Shown in pieces: positions 38,085-46,449 of a stretch of DNA of 64,000 nucleotides. The stretch is from Prevotella sp. (GTDB lineage: Bacteria; Bacteroidota; Bacteroidia; Bacteroidales; Bacteroidaceae). The position numbers and the translations under genes were made by a program. Under the pieces are notes generated by a model. It was given only the letters and a program-made list of their open reading frames with translations. It ran no database searches and was not told the DNA's origin. Positions within the stretch are counted from its first letter, which is position 1. Every line of letters starts with the position of its first letter. The stretch is taken from contig JAFYYV010000051.1 of the NCBI GenBank assembly GCA_017557405.1, positions 111,478 through 175,477 of the forward strand, in the 5' to 3' direction.

Positions 38085-39371
38085 TTAATCTTCGAGCGAC
38101 CTGATTCTCAACGTCATTGCATTGCGATGGGCGTCGAGCTGTTCGTTCTCGGCCATCAGTTCAACGGCGCGACCAATCGACTGGATGCCCTCGGCATTGA
38201 GATGCTGGAAGGTAATCTTGCGGACAAAGCTGTCGAGGTTCACCCCGCTGTAGGCCATTGCATACCCGTGGGTGGGCAGCGTGTGGTTGGTGCCACTGGC
38301 ATAGTCGCCAGCACTCTCGCAAGCATATTTGCCCAGGAACACACTACCCGCGTTCACCACCTTCTCCGCCAACGCCTCGTAGTCTTGGGTGGCCAGTATG
38401 AGATGCTCGGGAGCGTAGGTGTTGCTCAGGGCGATGGCCTCTTCCGAGTCCTTTACAAGCACGAAGGTGCTATTCTCTAACGTCTTGGAAGCCAGTTCCT
38501 TGCGCGGTAGTTGTTCAAGTTGTTTGTCAACCTCCTCGCACACCTGCTGAATCATCTCTTTCGAGGTGGAAATCAAGAACACTTGCGAGTCGATTCCATG
38601 TTCGGCTTGCGATAAGAGGTCGGCAGCCACGAAGGCAGGATTGCTCTCGGCGTCAGCGATGACACACACCTCGGAAGGACCCGCCGGCATGTCGATGGCC
38701 ACGTCGTGGAGGCTCACCTGTTGTTTGGCCGCCATCACATATTGGTTGCCTGGACCGAAAATCTTATACACCTTGGGCACGCTCTCCGTTCCGTAAGCCA
38801 TGGCTCCGATGGCTTGAACGCCGCCAATCTTGAAAATCTTGTCCACACCAGCGATGCGGGCTGCCATCAGTATGGCGGGATTCACCCGACCTTTGCGGTT
38901 TGGAGGAGTACACAGCACAATCTCCCGACACCCGGCAATCTTGGCAGGTGTGGCCAGCATGAGAACCGTAGAGAACAAAGGAGCCGTGCCACCGGGGATG
39001 TAGAGACCTACCTTCTCGATGGGCGAGCTCTTCTGCCAGCATACGACGCCCGCAGCTGTCTCAATCTTCTTCCCCTCGAACCGTTGCTCGGCATGGAACT
39101 TCGAGATGTTCTGGTGGGCCAGGCGCAGGGCGTCTTTCAGCTCGTCGCTGACCAACGACTCGGCTTCCAGCATTTCCGCTTCGCTCACTGCCAACGACTG
39201 CAAAGCCACATGGTCGAACTTCTCTTCGTATTTCCTGACAGCCTCGTCGCCATGTTCGCGTATGTCGGCCAACACCGATTCGACAACGGCATTCAGTTGC
39301 GACACGTCGAGATGGGGCCGCTCCACAATGTCGGCCCATTGCGATGGTTGGGGGTATTCGATGATTCTCAT
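38085..39371 (-). CDS. hisD: histidinol dehydrogenase
   Basis: Zinc- and NAD-dependent enzyme for the last two oxidations of histidine synthesis. The 428-residue product shows the family landmarks: YIPGGTAPLFSTVLMLATPA, KIFGPGNQYVMAAKQQV, and DMPAGPSEVCVIADAESNPAFVA then SQAEHG with catalytic and zinc residues; the end contains NHTLPTHG and FVRKITFQ. The frame is open to 39494, but that would overlap hisG by 118 bp and add residues with no family match; ATG 39371 is 6 bp after the hisG stop and gives the usual length. Confidence 0.96.
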   Translation of the reverse strand: MRIIEYPQPSQWADIVERPHLDVSQLNAVVESVLADIREHGDEAVRKYEEKFDHVALQSLAVSEAEMLEAESLVSDELKDALRLAHQNISKFHAEQRFEGKKIETAAGVVCWQKSSPIEKVGLYIPGGTAPLFSTVLMLATPAKIAGCREIVLCTPPNRKGRVNPAILMAARIAGVDKIFKIGGVQAIGAMAYGTESVPKVYKIFGPGNQYVMAAKQQVSLHDVAIDMPAGPSEVCVIADAESNPAFVAADLLSQAEHGIDSQVFLISTSKEMIQQVCEEVDKQLEQLPRKELASKTLENSTFVLVKDSEEAIALSNTYAPEHLILATQDYEALAEKVVNAGSVFLGKYACESAGDYASGTNHTLPTHGYAMAYSGVNLDSFVRKITFQHLNAEGIQSIGRAVELMAENEQLDAHRNAMTLRIRSLED

Positions 39372-39376
39372 ACGTC

Positions 39377-40228
39377 TTACAAAATCATTTTCTCGATGGG
39401 GGTGACCAGAATGCCTTGTGCCCCGAACTCTTTCAGTTTGCCGATGATTTCCCAGAAGCGTTTCTGGTCGAGCACCGTGTGCACCGAGCACCACTCCTCG
39501 TCGGCCAACGGGATGATGGTGGGGCTCTTCAAGCCAGGCAGCACACTGATGATTTCCTCCAGACGCGCCTTGGGTACGTTCATGCGCACATATTTCTTGT
39601 CCTCAGCCTGCTTCACGGCCTCGATGCGGAACATCATGTCGTCGAGCGTCTGCTGCTTCTCCTCGTCCAGGTTCTTGTTGGCAATGAGCAGCGCCTCGCT
39701 CTTCATCACCACCTCCACCTCGCGCAGGTTGTTGCTCACGAGGGTGCTTCCGCTGCTGACAATATCGAAAATGCCATCGGCCAACCCGATGCCCGGGCTG
39801 ATCTCCACGCTACCTGTGATTACGTGAATCTCCGCATGAATGCCCTTCTCGTCGAGGAATTTCTTCAGGATGTTGGGGTAGGAGGTCGCAATGCGCTTCC
39901 CGTTGAACCACTCGAGCCCTGTGTAGTTGTGCTCCTTCGGAATGGCCAACGACAGACGGCACTTGCTGAATCCCAGTCGTGCCACCACCTTCGCGTCTTC
40001 CTCGCGCTCCATGAACTCGTTTTCGCCCACAACACCCACGTCGGCCACGCCACCAGCAACACTCTGTGGAATGTCGTCGTCGCGCAGATACAGCACTTCC
40101 AGCGGGAAATTGGTCGATTGCACCAGCAGCACGCGTTTGCTGCTGCTCACTTTGATGTCTGCTTCGGCCAGCAGATTGATGGTGTCTTCGTAAAGACGCC
40201 CCTTCGATTGAACGGCGATTCGTAACAT
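39377..40228 (-). CDS. hisG: ATP phosphoribosyltransferase, long form
   Basis: Catalyses the first, feedback-controlled step of histidine synthesis (ATP + PRPP). The 283-residue product is the long form: catalytic part (about 1-200, with LRIAVQSKGRLYEDT at the start, DVGVVGENE, and the PRPP-binding DGIFDIVSSGSTLVSNNL). The C-terminal ACT-like regulatory domain follows (about 205-283, ending GILVTPIEKMIL). Such forms work without HisZ. ATG 40228 follows the -7 box at 40257-40264. Confidence 0.96.
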   Translation of the reverse strand: MLRIAVQSKGRLYEDTINLLAEADIKVSSSKRVLLVQSTNFPLEVLYLRDDDIPQSVAGGVADVGVVGENEFMEREEDAKVVARLGFSKCRLSLAIPKEHNYTGLEWFNGKRIATSYPNILKKFLDEKGIHAEIHVITGSVEISPGIGLADGIFDIVSSGSTLVSNNLREVEVVMKSEALLIANKNLDEEKQQTLDDMMFRIEAVKQAEDKKYVRMNVPKARLEEIISVLPGLKSPTIIPLADEEWCSVHTVLDQKRFWEIIGKLKEFGAQGILVTPIEKMIL

Positions 40229-40256
40229 AAAAAACAAATAATCTTAAAAGCGAATG

Positions 40257-40264
40257 CAAAATTA
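40257..40264 (-). promoter_or_regulatory. hisGDC promoter, -7 box
   Basis: TAATTTTG on the minus strand, with TTG 20 nt upstream (40285-40287). No leader peptide rich in histidine codons was seen in the 28-nt leader, so classical his attenuation is not apparent. Confidence 0.6.
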
Positions 40265-40296
40265 CTCATTTCTGTTCTAATCTGCAAGAAATGTTT

Positions 40297-40304
40297 TAAT
40301 TTTG
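40297..40304 (+). promoter_or_regulatory. promoter -7 box for the MltF-like gene
   Basis: TAATTTTG, 14 nt before ATG 40319; ATG 40334 would give a longer leader. Confidence 0.5.
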
Positions 40305-40318
40305 TGGCGTTTTAGGAA

Positions 40319-41572
40319 ATGAACCGTTGTTTTATGCACATTAAATTCACGTTATTCGGGCGCCTGCTTGGTTTCAGCCTGTTCCTCCTCTCGCTCGTGG
40401 CATGCGAGGACAAGCGGCCGGAGACCACCCCTTGGGGTACTCCCTCCAGCGAGGTGGCAGGTGCCGAGAACAACAACGGTTCCACTTCCACCACTACCGA
40501 CAAGTTCACCCTTTCCGACATCGTCAACAACGGCGAGCTCATCATGCTCACCATGAGCGGCCCCGAGACCTACTACGACTACCACGGCCACGGCATGGGA
40601 TTGCAGTATCTGCTCTGCGAGCGGTTCGCCTCAGGGCTGGGCGTCTCGTTGCGTGTCGAGGTGTGCAAGGACACCATGGAGATGGTGCGCCGACTGCGCC
40701 AGGGCGAGGGCGACGTGGTGGCCTATCCGCTCCCCACCACCTTCGAGGGCATCGAGTATTGTGGCGCCACCACCAAGGAGATGCGCGAGGGGCTGAAGGA
40801 CTCGCTCCGTCTGTCGTGGGCAGTGCAGAAGGGCAACCGCGAGTTGGCCGACACGCTCAACCGTTGGTTCCGTCCCGAGCTCATCGCCCAGATACGCAAG
40901 CAGGAGTCGTTCGCATTGTCCAAGCAGAGCGTCACCCGCCGCGTCTATTCGCCCATGCTCAACAAGAAAAGCGGCGTCATCTCCCACTACGACCATCTCT
41001 TCCAGCAATACGCCTCCGTGGCGCGCTGGGATTGGCGTCTGCTGGCTGCCCAGTGCTACCAGGAGTCCACCTTCGACCCGCGGGCCCACTCGTGGGCAGG
41101 AGCATGCGGACTCATGCAGATTATGCCCGCCACGGCAGCCCATCTCGGCTTGCCCAAGTCGCAGATCTACGAACCCGAACCCAACATTGCCGCCGCCGCT
41201 AAATACATCAACGAGCTCACAGGTCATTTTAGCGACATCCCTAGCCGTGAGGAGCGTTGTTACTTCGTGCTGGGCGCCTACAATGGTGGCTTCTTCCATA
41301 TCCGCGATGCGATGGCCTTAGCGAAGAAATACGGGCGCAATCCACACCGATGGGCCGATGTATCCGAGTTCGTCTTGAAGTTGAGCTCCGCCGAATACTA
41401 CAATGACCCTGTTGTCAAGCATGGTTATATGCGAGGTAGCGAGACCGCCGACTATGTGGCACGCATCCGCGACCGCTGGGCACAATATCGTGGAATGGCG
41501 CGTGGAGGCTCCTTCGACTTCGGTACGATGACGCCGCGTCGAGCCAACAAGAAGAACAAATACAAGATTTGA
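40319..41572 (+). CDS. MltF-like lytic transglycosylase lipoprotein
   Basis: A 417-residue envelope lipoprotein (lipobox LSLVAC, lipid site near residue 28). The first half (about 65-200) resembles a periplasmic solute-binding domain (GELIMLTMSGPETYYDYHGH, RLRQGEGDVVAYPLPTTF). The second half is an SLT domain: QESTFDPRAHSWAGACGLMQIMPATA (about 246-273) with the catalytic glutamate near 248, then YNGGFFHIRDA. This is the MltF layout: cleavage of peptidoglycan glycan strands. Codon third positions are much more G/C-rich across 40400-41300 than in neighbouring genes. An ATG at 40334 is an alternative start. Confidence 0.88.
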   Translation: MNRCFMHIKFTLFGRLLGFSLFLLSLVACEDKRPETTPWGTPSSEVAGAENNNGSTSTTTDKFTLSDIVNNGELIMLTMSGPETYYDYHGHGMGLQYLLCERFASGLGVSLRVEVCKDTMEMVRRLRQGEGDVVAYPLPTTFEGIEYCGATTKEMREGLKDSLRLSWAVQKGNRELADTLNRWFRPELIAQIRKQESFALSKQSVTRRVYSPMLNKKSGVISHYDHLFQQYASVARWDWRLLAAQCYQESTFDPRAHSWAGACGLMQIMPATAAHLGLPKSQIYEPEPNIAAAAKYINELTGHFSDIPSREERCYFVLGAYNGGFFHIRDAMALAKKYGRNPHRWADVSEFVLKLSSAEYYNDPVVKHGYMRGSETADYVARIRDRWAQYRGMARGGSFDFGTMTPRRANKKNKYKI

Positions 41573-41595
41573 ATAATACCAACGGCCAAAATCGG

Positions 41596-41674
41596 ACAAT
41601 TTACAATTAACAATTTACAATTAACAATTGACCGCTCGGCCGAATAGCAATTGACAATTTACAAATTACAATTG
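41596..41674 (+). repeat. 7-bp period repeat array with embedded TTGACCGCTCGGC
   Basis: Units of CAATTTA/CAATTAA flank a spacer holding TTGACCGCTCGGC (41628-41640). The same 13-mer occurs inverted beside another 7-bp array at 52751-52763. Confidence 0.8.
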
Positions 41675-41675
41675 A

Positions 41676-41712
41676 AAAAGGTCATCGAATAGTTCGGTGA
41701 CCTTTTGTTTTA
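41676..41712 (+). terminator. intrinsic terminator after the MltF-like gene
   Basis: Stem AAAAGGTCA / TGACCTTTT, extended by G-U pairs, then T-rich sequence. In the opposite direction it can also serve the convergent hydrolase gene. Confidence 0.7.
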
Positions 41713-41748
41713 TTAGTTAATAAGGGGGGCTATCACCCTCTTCCCTGA

Positions 41749-42591
41749 TCATTTCATTCCAGTCCGGCTGCTAAAGTTGATACGCACGCCCTTGTCGTCA
41801 ACCATCATGTCGTTGCCTCCGTTGTTACCGTTGCTGAGGGTGGGTTTGCGTACGCCGTCCAATATCTCGCGGCACATGTTCTTGATATCCGTCACACGCT
41901 GGAGCGTCTCCAGGTTGTCACCGCTGTAATGACCGGGGAAGAGAAACCGTATGTCATTCTTCTTCATATAGTTCTCAATCCTCTCGGCTGTGTACATTTC
42001 GGTCGAAAGATTGGTGAAAACCAGCAGGTTGGTCGAACCGAAGGCATCGCCGCTGAAGCCATAGTGCTTGGCCTTGTCGAAGAACGTGGTGCTTCCGGCA
42101 GTATGACCGGGAGTGAAGATAATCTCAATCTCGCGTCCACCCAGATCAATCACTTGGCCGTCGTGAAGATACCTGATTTGCCCCTGGTAGTTACGCATGC
42201 TATTCGGTACGATAGGCATGTCGCCCGCATTCAGAAAAACCTCAGGGAAAGGACCTACGCCACCTGCATGGTCGCCGTGTGCATGGGTTAGCATCATCGT
42301 GACGGGTTTCGAAGTAATCTTTGCCACAATCTTGTCCAGATTAGGCATATAAGTCCCTGCATCAATCAGGATTGCGCGGTCGTTACCCTCCACGAGGTAG
42401 AGCGACTCGTTATAGACCCTGTGTCCGTTGCCTATCCAAGTATGCTCGTCGAGCTGGCGGAACACCACTTCATCATCCTGATAAACCACTTTGCCGCGAA
42501 GGTCACGACTATTGATATCTGTTCCCTGAGCATCCGCCACAAAGGGCATCAGGGCAAGCAGCATGGCTGCAAAAAATACGTAAGTTTTCAT
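41749..42591 (-). CDS. exported metallo-beta-lactamase-fold hydrolase
   Basis: A 280-residue protein with signal peptide (MKTYVFFAAMLLALMPFVADA). The metal-binding set is HAHGDHAGG (about 103-111), a later histidine in TPGHTAGS (about 163-170), the aspartate in GFSGDAFGS and LFPGHYSGD near the end. Members of this fold hydrolyse thioesters, lactones, phosphodiesters or beta-lactams; the subfamily cannot be set by eye, so resistance must not be assumed. It has its own promoter at 42623-42630. Confidence 0.82.
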   Translation of the reverse strand: MKTYVFFAAMLLALMPFVADAQGTDINSRDLRGKVVYQDDEVVFRQLDEHTWIGNGHRVYNESLYLVEGNDRAILIDAGTYMPNLDKIVAKITSKPVTMMLTHAHGDHAGGVGPFPEVFLNAGDMPIVPNSMRNYQGQIRYLHDGQVIDLGGREIEIIFTPGHTAGSTTFFDKAKHYGFSGDAFGSTNLLVFTNLSTEMYTAERIENYMKKNDIRFLFPGHYSGDNLETLQRVTDIKNMCREILDGVRKPTLSNGNNGGNDMMVDDKGVRINFSSRTGMK

Positions 42592-42622
42592 TATAGATAA
42601 GTTAGTTATTGTCTTCTTTTTG

Positions 42623-42630
42623 CAAAGATA
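42623..42630 (-). promoter_or_regulatory. promoter -7 box for the metallo-beta-lactamase-fold gene
   Basis: TATCTTTG on the minus strand with TTTG exactly 20 nt upstream (42651-42654). Confidence 0.65.
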
Positions 42631-42949
42631 GTGAAAACCGAGTGAAATGCCAAATATATTTATTTGTTTTTTCCTTTGCTCTCACCTGAAGCTTGCTTAA
42701 AGGTGGGGAGCGTAAGGAAAAATATTGGAAAGACTTTTCCGCATTTCCGAGGTGCCTCCTATGTTCAACGTAGTTAAAGATAGTTTTTCGTGAGAATTTT
42801 ATTCAAATCGAGCACAATACAAAATAAAATCGCTTTTATTTTTATTGTTGAGATGCAGCCTATTTTAGGCGTAGCCAAATTTAGATGTTTTTCTTGAAAC
42901 TTCCAAACAATCAGCCGAAAAGTTGCATTTAATCCGATTAATTGAATAA

Positions 42950-42990
42950 AACAAAAAGCCACCAAACTCACATACGTAGTCCAGTGGCCG
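42950..42990 (-). terminator. terminator-like hairpin after the BspA-like gene
   Basis: On the minus strand GCCAC pairs with GTGGC, with inner ACT/AGT pairing, followed by TTTTTGTTTTAT. Confidence 0.55.
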
Positions 42991-43016
42991 TTTCTTTGTT
43001 TATTCTTCACAATGCC

Positions 43017-44291
43017 TCACTTTCCTAGAATGGCATTCACCAGCGAGGTGACGTCTGTGACTGTCAGTTGACCGTCGCCGTCTATGTCACCCAACTTGTT
43101 GATGGTAATGATCTTTGTTGCTATGTCTGAATTAACGTATCCATCCTTCGTAGCATAGACGCTAACCGTGAAGGTGCCGCCAATATCCAGTACATTTCCA
43201 TTCTGCAACTGACTGGGTGTGCAGGTCACTGTAGGAACAAACTCCACATCCTCTGTCTCGCAGGCAAAATGCACTTGCCCATTCGCATAGGTGATGGTGG
43301 GAGTGGTGCATTTCTCGGGAACTATCTCTACAATGGAGCCAAATTGACTCCAAGGAGCTGTTGTTTTGTAAGCCTCTAATAATGTAGCAGGAACATGCAA
43401 TGTTGCTAATGATAAGTCAGTGCGTTGAAAACTACCCTCGTGATCATCGTCATCATCAGGGCTGGCATAAGGAACACTTTCTGCATAAACATACACATCC
43501 CTTAATTCATTGCAGTAAGTAAAAGCATTACATCCAATGCTTGTTACATTTTTCCCTAAAACAATGGTAGAAAGAGAAGTACTTCTGAACGCTCCATCAC
43601 CGATATAAGTTACACCATCGCCTGTATTAACTGAGGATATTCCTTGAAAGCCATTAAATGAATCTGAGCTGATTCCTGTAGCATTATTAGGAATTACAAA
43701 ATCTGTTATCTCTTGCCCATCAACAAAAGCATGTTTTGCCTTACTAAGAGGATTGGAGGATCTTATAAATAGAATCTTGCACCATTTTGCTAAATTCTCT
43801 ATATATACAGTATCCAATGATGCACAATTATCGAAACATTTTTCCCCAATACAGTCCACACTGGCTGGTATGGAAATAGATGTTATTTTGGTCCTATAAA
43901 ACATATAATCCCCTAACTCGTGGACTTTGGGGCCTATCGTAAAAGATGTCAGTTTCGAACAATCATAAAACGCATAATTACCAATAGATGTCAAATCTTT
44001 TCCACCGACGACGGTTGTTAAAGCATAACAATTCATGAAAGCATACCATCCAAGTGACGTCACCCCATCTTCTATAATGACTTTTTGTATGCTTCCACGA
44101 TAATTTCTCCAAGCGGGGGCATCATAGGAAAAATTTTTCATGCTACCACTGCCTGAAATTGTGAGGGTCTTCGTTTCTTCCACAAAAGTCCATGTAAGGT
44201 TATTACCATTATCGCCACATGTACCACCGTCATCTGCACTCGCCATCAAGGGCAGAAGCATCAGGACGAGGAGTAATATTTGTTTTTTCAT
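43017..44291 (-). CDS. BspA-type leucine-rich repeat exported protein with dockerin-like tail
   Basis: A 424-residue secreted or surface protein. After the signal peptide (MKKQILLLVLMLLPLMASA) come LRR_5/BspA repeats from about 55 to 285 (LTSIGNYAFYDCSKLTSFTI, VTYIGDGAFRSTSLSTIVLG, VTSIGCNAFTYCNELRDVYV). A linker domain follows, and the C-terminal 25 residues are GDIDGDGQLTVTDVTSLVNA plus ILGK, a calcium-binding dockerin-like EF loop. BspA relatives bind host or matrix proteins, but the ligand here is unknown. Only 40 bp separate it from the upstream DUF262 gene, with no promoter seen. Confidence 0.82.
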   Translation of the reverse strand: MKKQILLLVLMLLPLMASADDGGTCGDNGNNLTWTFVEETKTLTISGSGSMKNFSYDAPAWRNYRGSIQKVIIEDGVTSLGWYAFMNCYALTTVVGGKDLTSIGNYAFYDCSKLTSFTIGPKVHELGDYMFYRTKITSISIPASVDCIGEKCFDNCASLDTVYIENLAKWCKILFIRSSNPLSKAKHAFVDGQEITDFVIPNNATGISSDSFNGFQGISSVNTGDGVTYIGDGAFRSTSLSTIVLGKNVTSIGCNAFTYCNELRDVYVYAESVPYASPDDDDDHEGSFQRTDLSLATLHVPATLLEAYKTTAPWSQFGSIVEIVPEKCTTPTITYANGQVHFACETEDVEFVPTVTCTPSQLQNGNVLDIGGTFTVSVYATKDGYVNSDIATKIITINKLGDIDGDGQLTVTDVTSLVNAILGK

Positions 44292-44331
44292 ATTCGTAGG
44301 TATTTAGTTATTGTTGTTATTTCGTTTCTTT

Positions 44332-45429
44332 CTATTTATTTCCTTTTCTACTATTACATGCCCTGCATGTCAAACGAGCATTTGAGAGGACAGTCCTACC
44401 TCCAAGACTCCAAGGCTTTTTATGGTCAATAGTCAACTCATCTGCTGCAAAGTGTTGATGACATTCGTCACATGCAAAAAGACCCTGCTCATCGGGTTTG
44501 AGTTTTGACAACAATTCAGCCTTGTCGTCTGCAGTAAAGAGCCTCTTCGGGTCAACACGCAGGTTTCCAACTATGCCGAGTATCATTGCTTCAATGTCCT
44601 CTTCTTTGCTTGATGAGAGTTTGTAACCTTCGCTCTTGATGAACGCATTACACTCTTTACAAATCTCATCTTTGTGTTGTAGCCAAATAGCACGGTCTTT
44701 CAGATACTTGACAGATAGTTTGAACTTCGAAGTGTTTCCTATCTTGGAAACATCCCCAAAAACATCACGGATGAAACTTATGTGAGGTTTTATCTTCTTC
44801 ACTTCATCATTAAACGACTCATCTTTATGCTGCTGTACATAATCATCCAATTCGCTTCGTTTAGGGAAAACTCCCTCCCTGCGCACATAATAGATGTATT
44901 CAAGTAAATGGTATTTGTTCTCACCTCGGTCAACGCTGGCATTAGGTAGAACTTTGCGCACATTGGCATCTTGAGCAAAATAATCATTCAATCCTTCGAT
45001 GTAAACACCATGATAAAGACCATTAAGTACTTCAAACTTGGATAGTGGAACGCCCAACGTGTTTATACGCTTGAATATCTCACGTTTCTTATCTTCTGTA
45101 CCACTGCATATAATGGTAGTCAGCTCTGTATTGTCTACCACTTGCTGCAAATCGCTGTCGTAGGCGTAGGCTTTCCAAGTCTTTCCTTCGTAGAGCAGAT
45201 TTCCTTGTTTGAACTTCTTGATAGCTTCTATTCGCTGTTTCCCATCGAGAACCTCCAACTTACCATCTACACGTTGCCAAAGATAGAACGCTGGCAAGGG
45301 AATTCCATTGTAGATACTATCAATGACCAGCGCCTGTTTGTCTGCATCATAGACAATGGCTCGTTGCAATTCAATGTCGCTGATGATAATACCATTGACA
45401 ACCTTCTCATATAGTTCTTTTACTGTCAT
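44332..45429 (-). CDS. DUF262-HNH nuclease-like protein
   Basis: A 365-residue protein with an N-terminal DUF262/ParB-like domain: ELQRAIVYDADKQALVIDSI (about 20-40) and the LDGKQRIEAIKKF nucleotide-handling motif (about 58-70). A C-terminal HNH zinc nuclease carries FACDECHQHF, ELTIDHKKPWSLGG and TCRACNSRKGNK (about 315-365). The same domain pair is found in modification-dependent (GmrSD/BrxU type) and other defence nucleases. The gene starts 3 bp after the stop of an adenine methyltransferase, which argues for a restriction-modification-like pair (inference). Confidence 0.8.
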   Translation of the reverse strand: MTVKELYEKVVNGIIISDIELQRAIVYDADKQALVIDSIYNGIPLPAFYLWQRVDGKLEVLDGKQRIEAIKKFKQGNLLYEGKTWKAYAYDSDLQQVVDNTELTTIICSGTEDKKREIFKRINTLGVPLSKFEVLNGLYHGVYIEGLNDYFAQDANVRKVLPNASVDRGENKYHLLEYIYYVRREGVFPKRSELDDYVQQHKDESFNDEVKKIKPHISFIRDVFGDVSKIGNTSKFKLSVKYLKDRAIWLQHKDEICKECNAFIKSEGYKLSSSKEEDIEAMILGIVGNLRVDPKRLFTADDKAELLSKLKPDEQGLFACDECHQHFAADELTIDHKKPWSLGGRTVLSNARLTCRACNSRKGNK

Positions 45430-45432
45430 ATA

Positions 45433-46449
45433 TTAGTCCTCCTTTCTGCGTTTTATGACCATTCTATCCCAAAGACGACGATAGTGTTTGTCTCCTTGTG
45501 CCAAATAGAAACGTATTCCCCCTTTTTCGTAAATGGCATCTTTCTCTACAAAATCCTTAATAGGCTTACCAAGTTGCATACTCGAACCAATAATTTCAAA
45601 TTGCTTGGGATTATATTTCTGCATAAACGTGATGGGCACGCCCATTTCTTCATAATAATCATTGGGAATATCTGCAACGGTAGGAACTTCTATCGCATCG
45701 TAATTCACATATTTTGGATACTTCTCTCTGTTATCATAATATGAAGCTGTTAGCGTAAGTTCTTTCTTTTGAGGGTCAACTTGCAAATTGGTATACCACA
45801 TACAACTTCGAGGCGTGTTATGTTGCTTGGGAAGAGTTGTACCATCAGGACGATTGAAACCGCTCAAATGATAATGGTACCCGATTCGGATATTACCTTC
45901 TTGAAAATGGCGGATGATGCTTTTCTCTGTCGGTGCCGTCTGAGGCCCAATCACTAAAAACTCCTTCTTATTTTTTATCAAAAGGTCGATAAACTCATCA
46001 AACTGGCTGAAAGGTGGATTGGTGATTATGACATCATAATAGCTGTAATCAATATCTTGAAAGCGGACACCTTCGTTTGTCCGTGGATTGTAGCCACTCA
46101 CGCTGATAGAGCGGAAGCCCCATTCTTCGGCTTGGTTCAAAAGATAGTAAACAAATTGGCAGTTCACCCTGTCCATTCGTTTCTCTATCTTCTCGCGTGT
46201 CTTGGAGATGTCGATATTCTTTATTTTTCCTTCTGCACTAAACAAATCACGATTCAGCACATACCCCTCTTCCTTATAGACAATCTCTTCATTGTAACTC
46301 TCATCCCAGTCACAAGGACAAAGTATGCGCTTACCTCGCAATTGAGGCAGGTAGAGACTCACTTCATCTGCGATGTCTTGGAACAAAGTGTAATACTCAT
46401 CGTCCTTTTTTTGTTTGCTGCCTTGAAGCCTTGTCGTTCGTTTAACCAT
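45433..46449 (-). CDS. EcoRI-family adenine-specific DNA methyltransferase
   Basis: A 338-residue protein with the organisation of EcoRI-like N6-adenine methylases: N-terminal KKDDEYYTLFQDIADEV (about 15-31), ILCPCDWDES (cofactor pocket), and the catalytic DVIITNPPFSQFDEF (about 137-151), followed by IGPQTAPTEK and RSCMWYTNL. It uses S-adenosylmethionine to methylate adenine in DNA; the recognition sequence is unknown. It lies directly upstream of the DUF262-HNH gene. Its mRNA leader of about 265 nt is highly structured (46450-46716), unlike any other leader in the window. Confidence 0.85.
   Translation of the reverse strand: MVKRTTRLQGSKQKKDDEYYTLFQDIADEVSLYLPQLRGKRILCPCDWDESYNEEIVYKEEGYVLNRDLFSAEGKIKNIDISKTREKIEKRMDRVNCQFVYYLLNQAEEWGFRSISVSGYNPRTNEGVRFQDIDYSYYDVIITNPPFSQFDEFIDLLIKNKKEFLVIGPQTAPTEKSIIRHFQEGNIRIGYHYHLSGFNRPDGTTLPKQHNTPRSCMWYTNLQVDPQKKELTLTASYYDNREKYPKYVNYDAIEVPTVADIPNDYYEEMGVPITFMQKYNPKQFEIIGSSMQLGKPIKDFVEKDAIYEKGGIRFYLAQGDKHYRRLWDRMVIKRRKED

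Larger units (their letters stand above)
42592..43016. other. 425-bp intergenic region
   Basis: Holds the promoter of the hydrolase gene (42623-42630, -33 at 42651-42654) and a terminator-like hairpin for the BspA-like gene (42950-42990). A further TAAATTTG on the minus strand (42876-42883) starts nothing I can identify. The middle contains GGAGGCACCTCGG-like inverted sequence (about 42740-42765, minus) that I cannot assign. A 78-codon frame at 42774-43010 has no coding character. Confidence 0.6.

Noticed and set aside
40228-40264. Histidine leader-peptide attenuator for hisGDC
   Set aside because: The leader is under 30 nt and contains no run of His codons or terminator.
41749-42591. Metallo-beta-lactamase as an antibiotic-resistance gene
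   Set aside because: Only the general fold motifs are visible; the many non-lactamase members of the fold make a resistance call unsupported.
42774-43010. 78-codon minus-strand frame before the metallo-beta-lactamase-fold gene
   Set aside because: It overlaps the terminator hairpin of the BspA-like gene and has no domain, signal or plausible start region.
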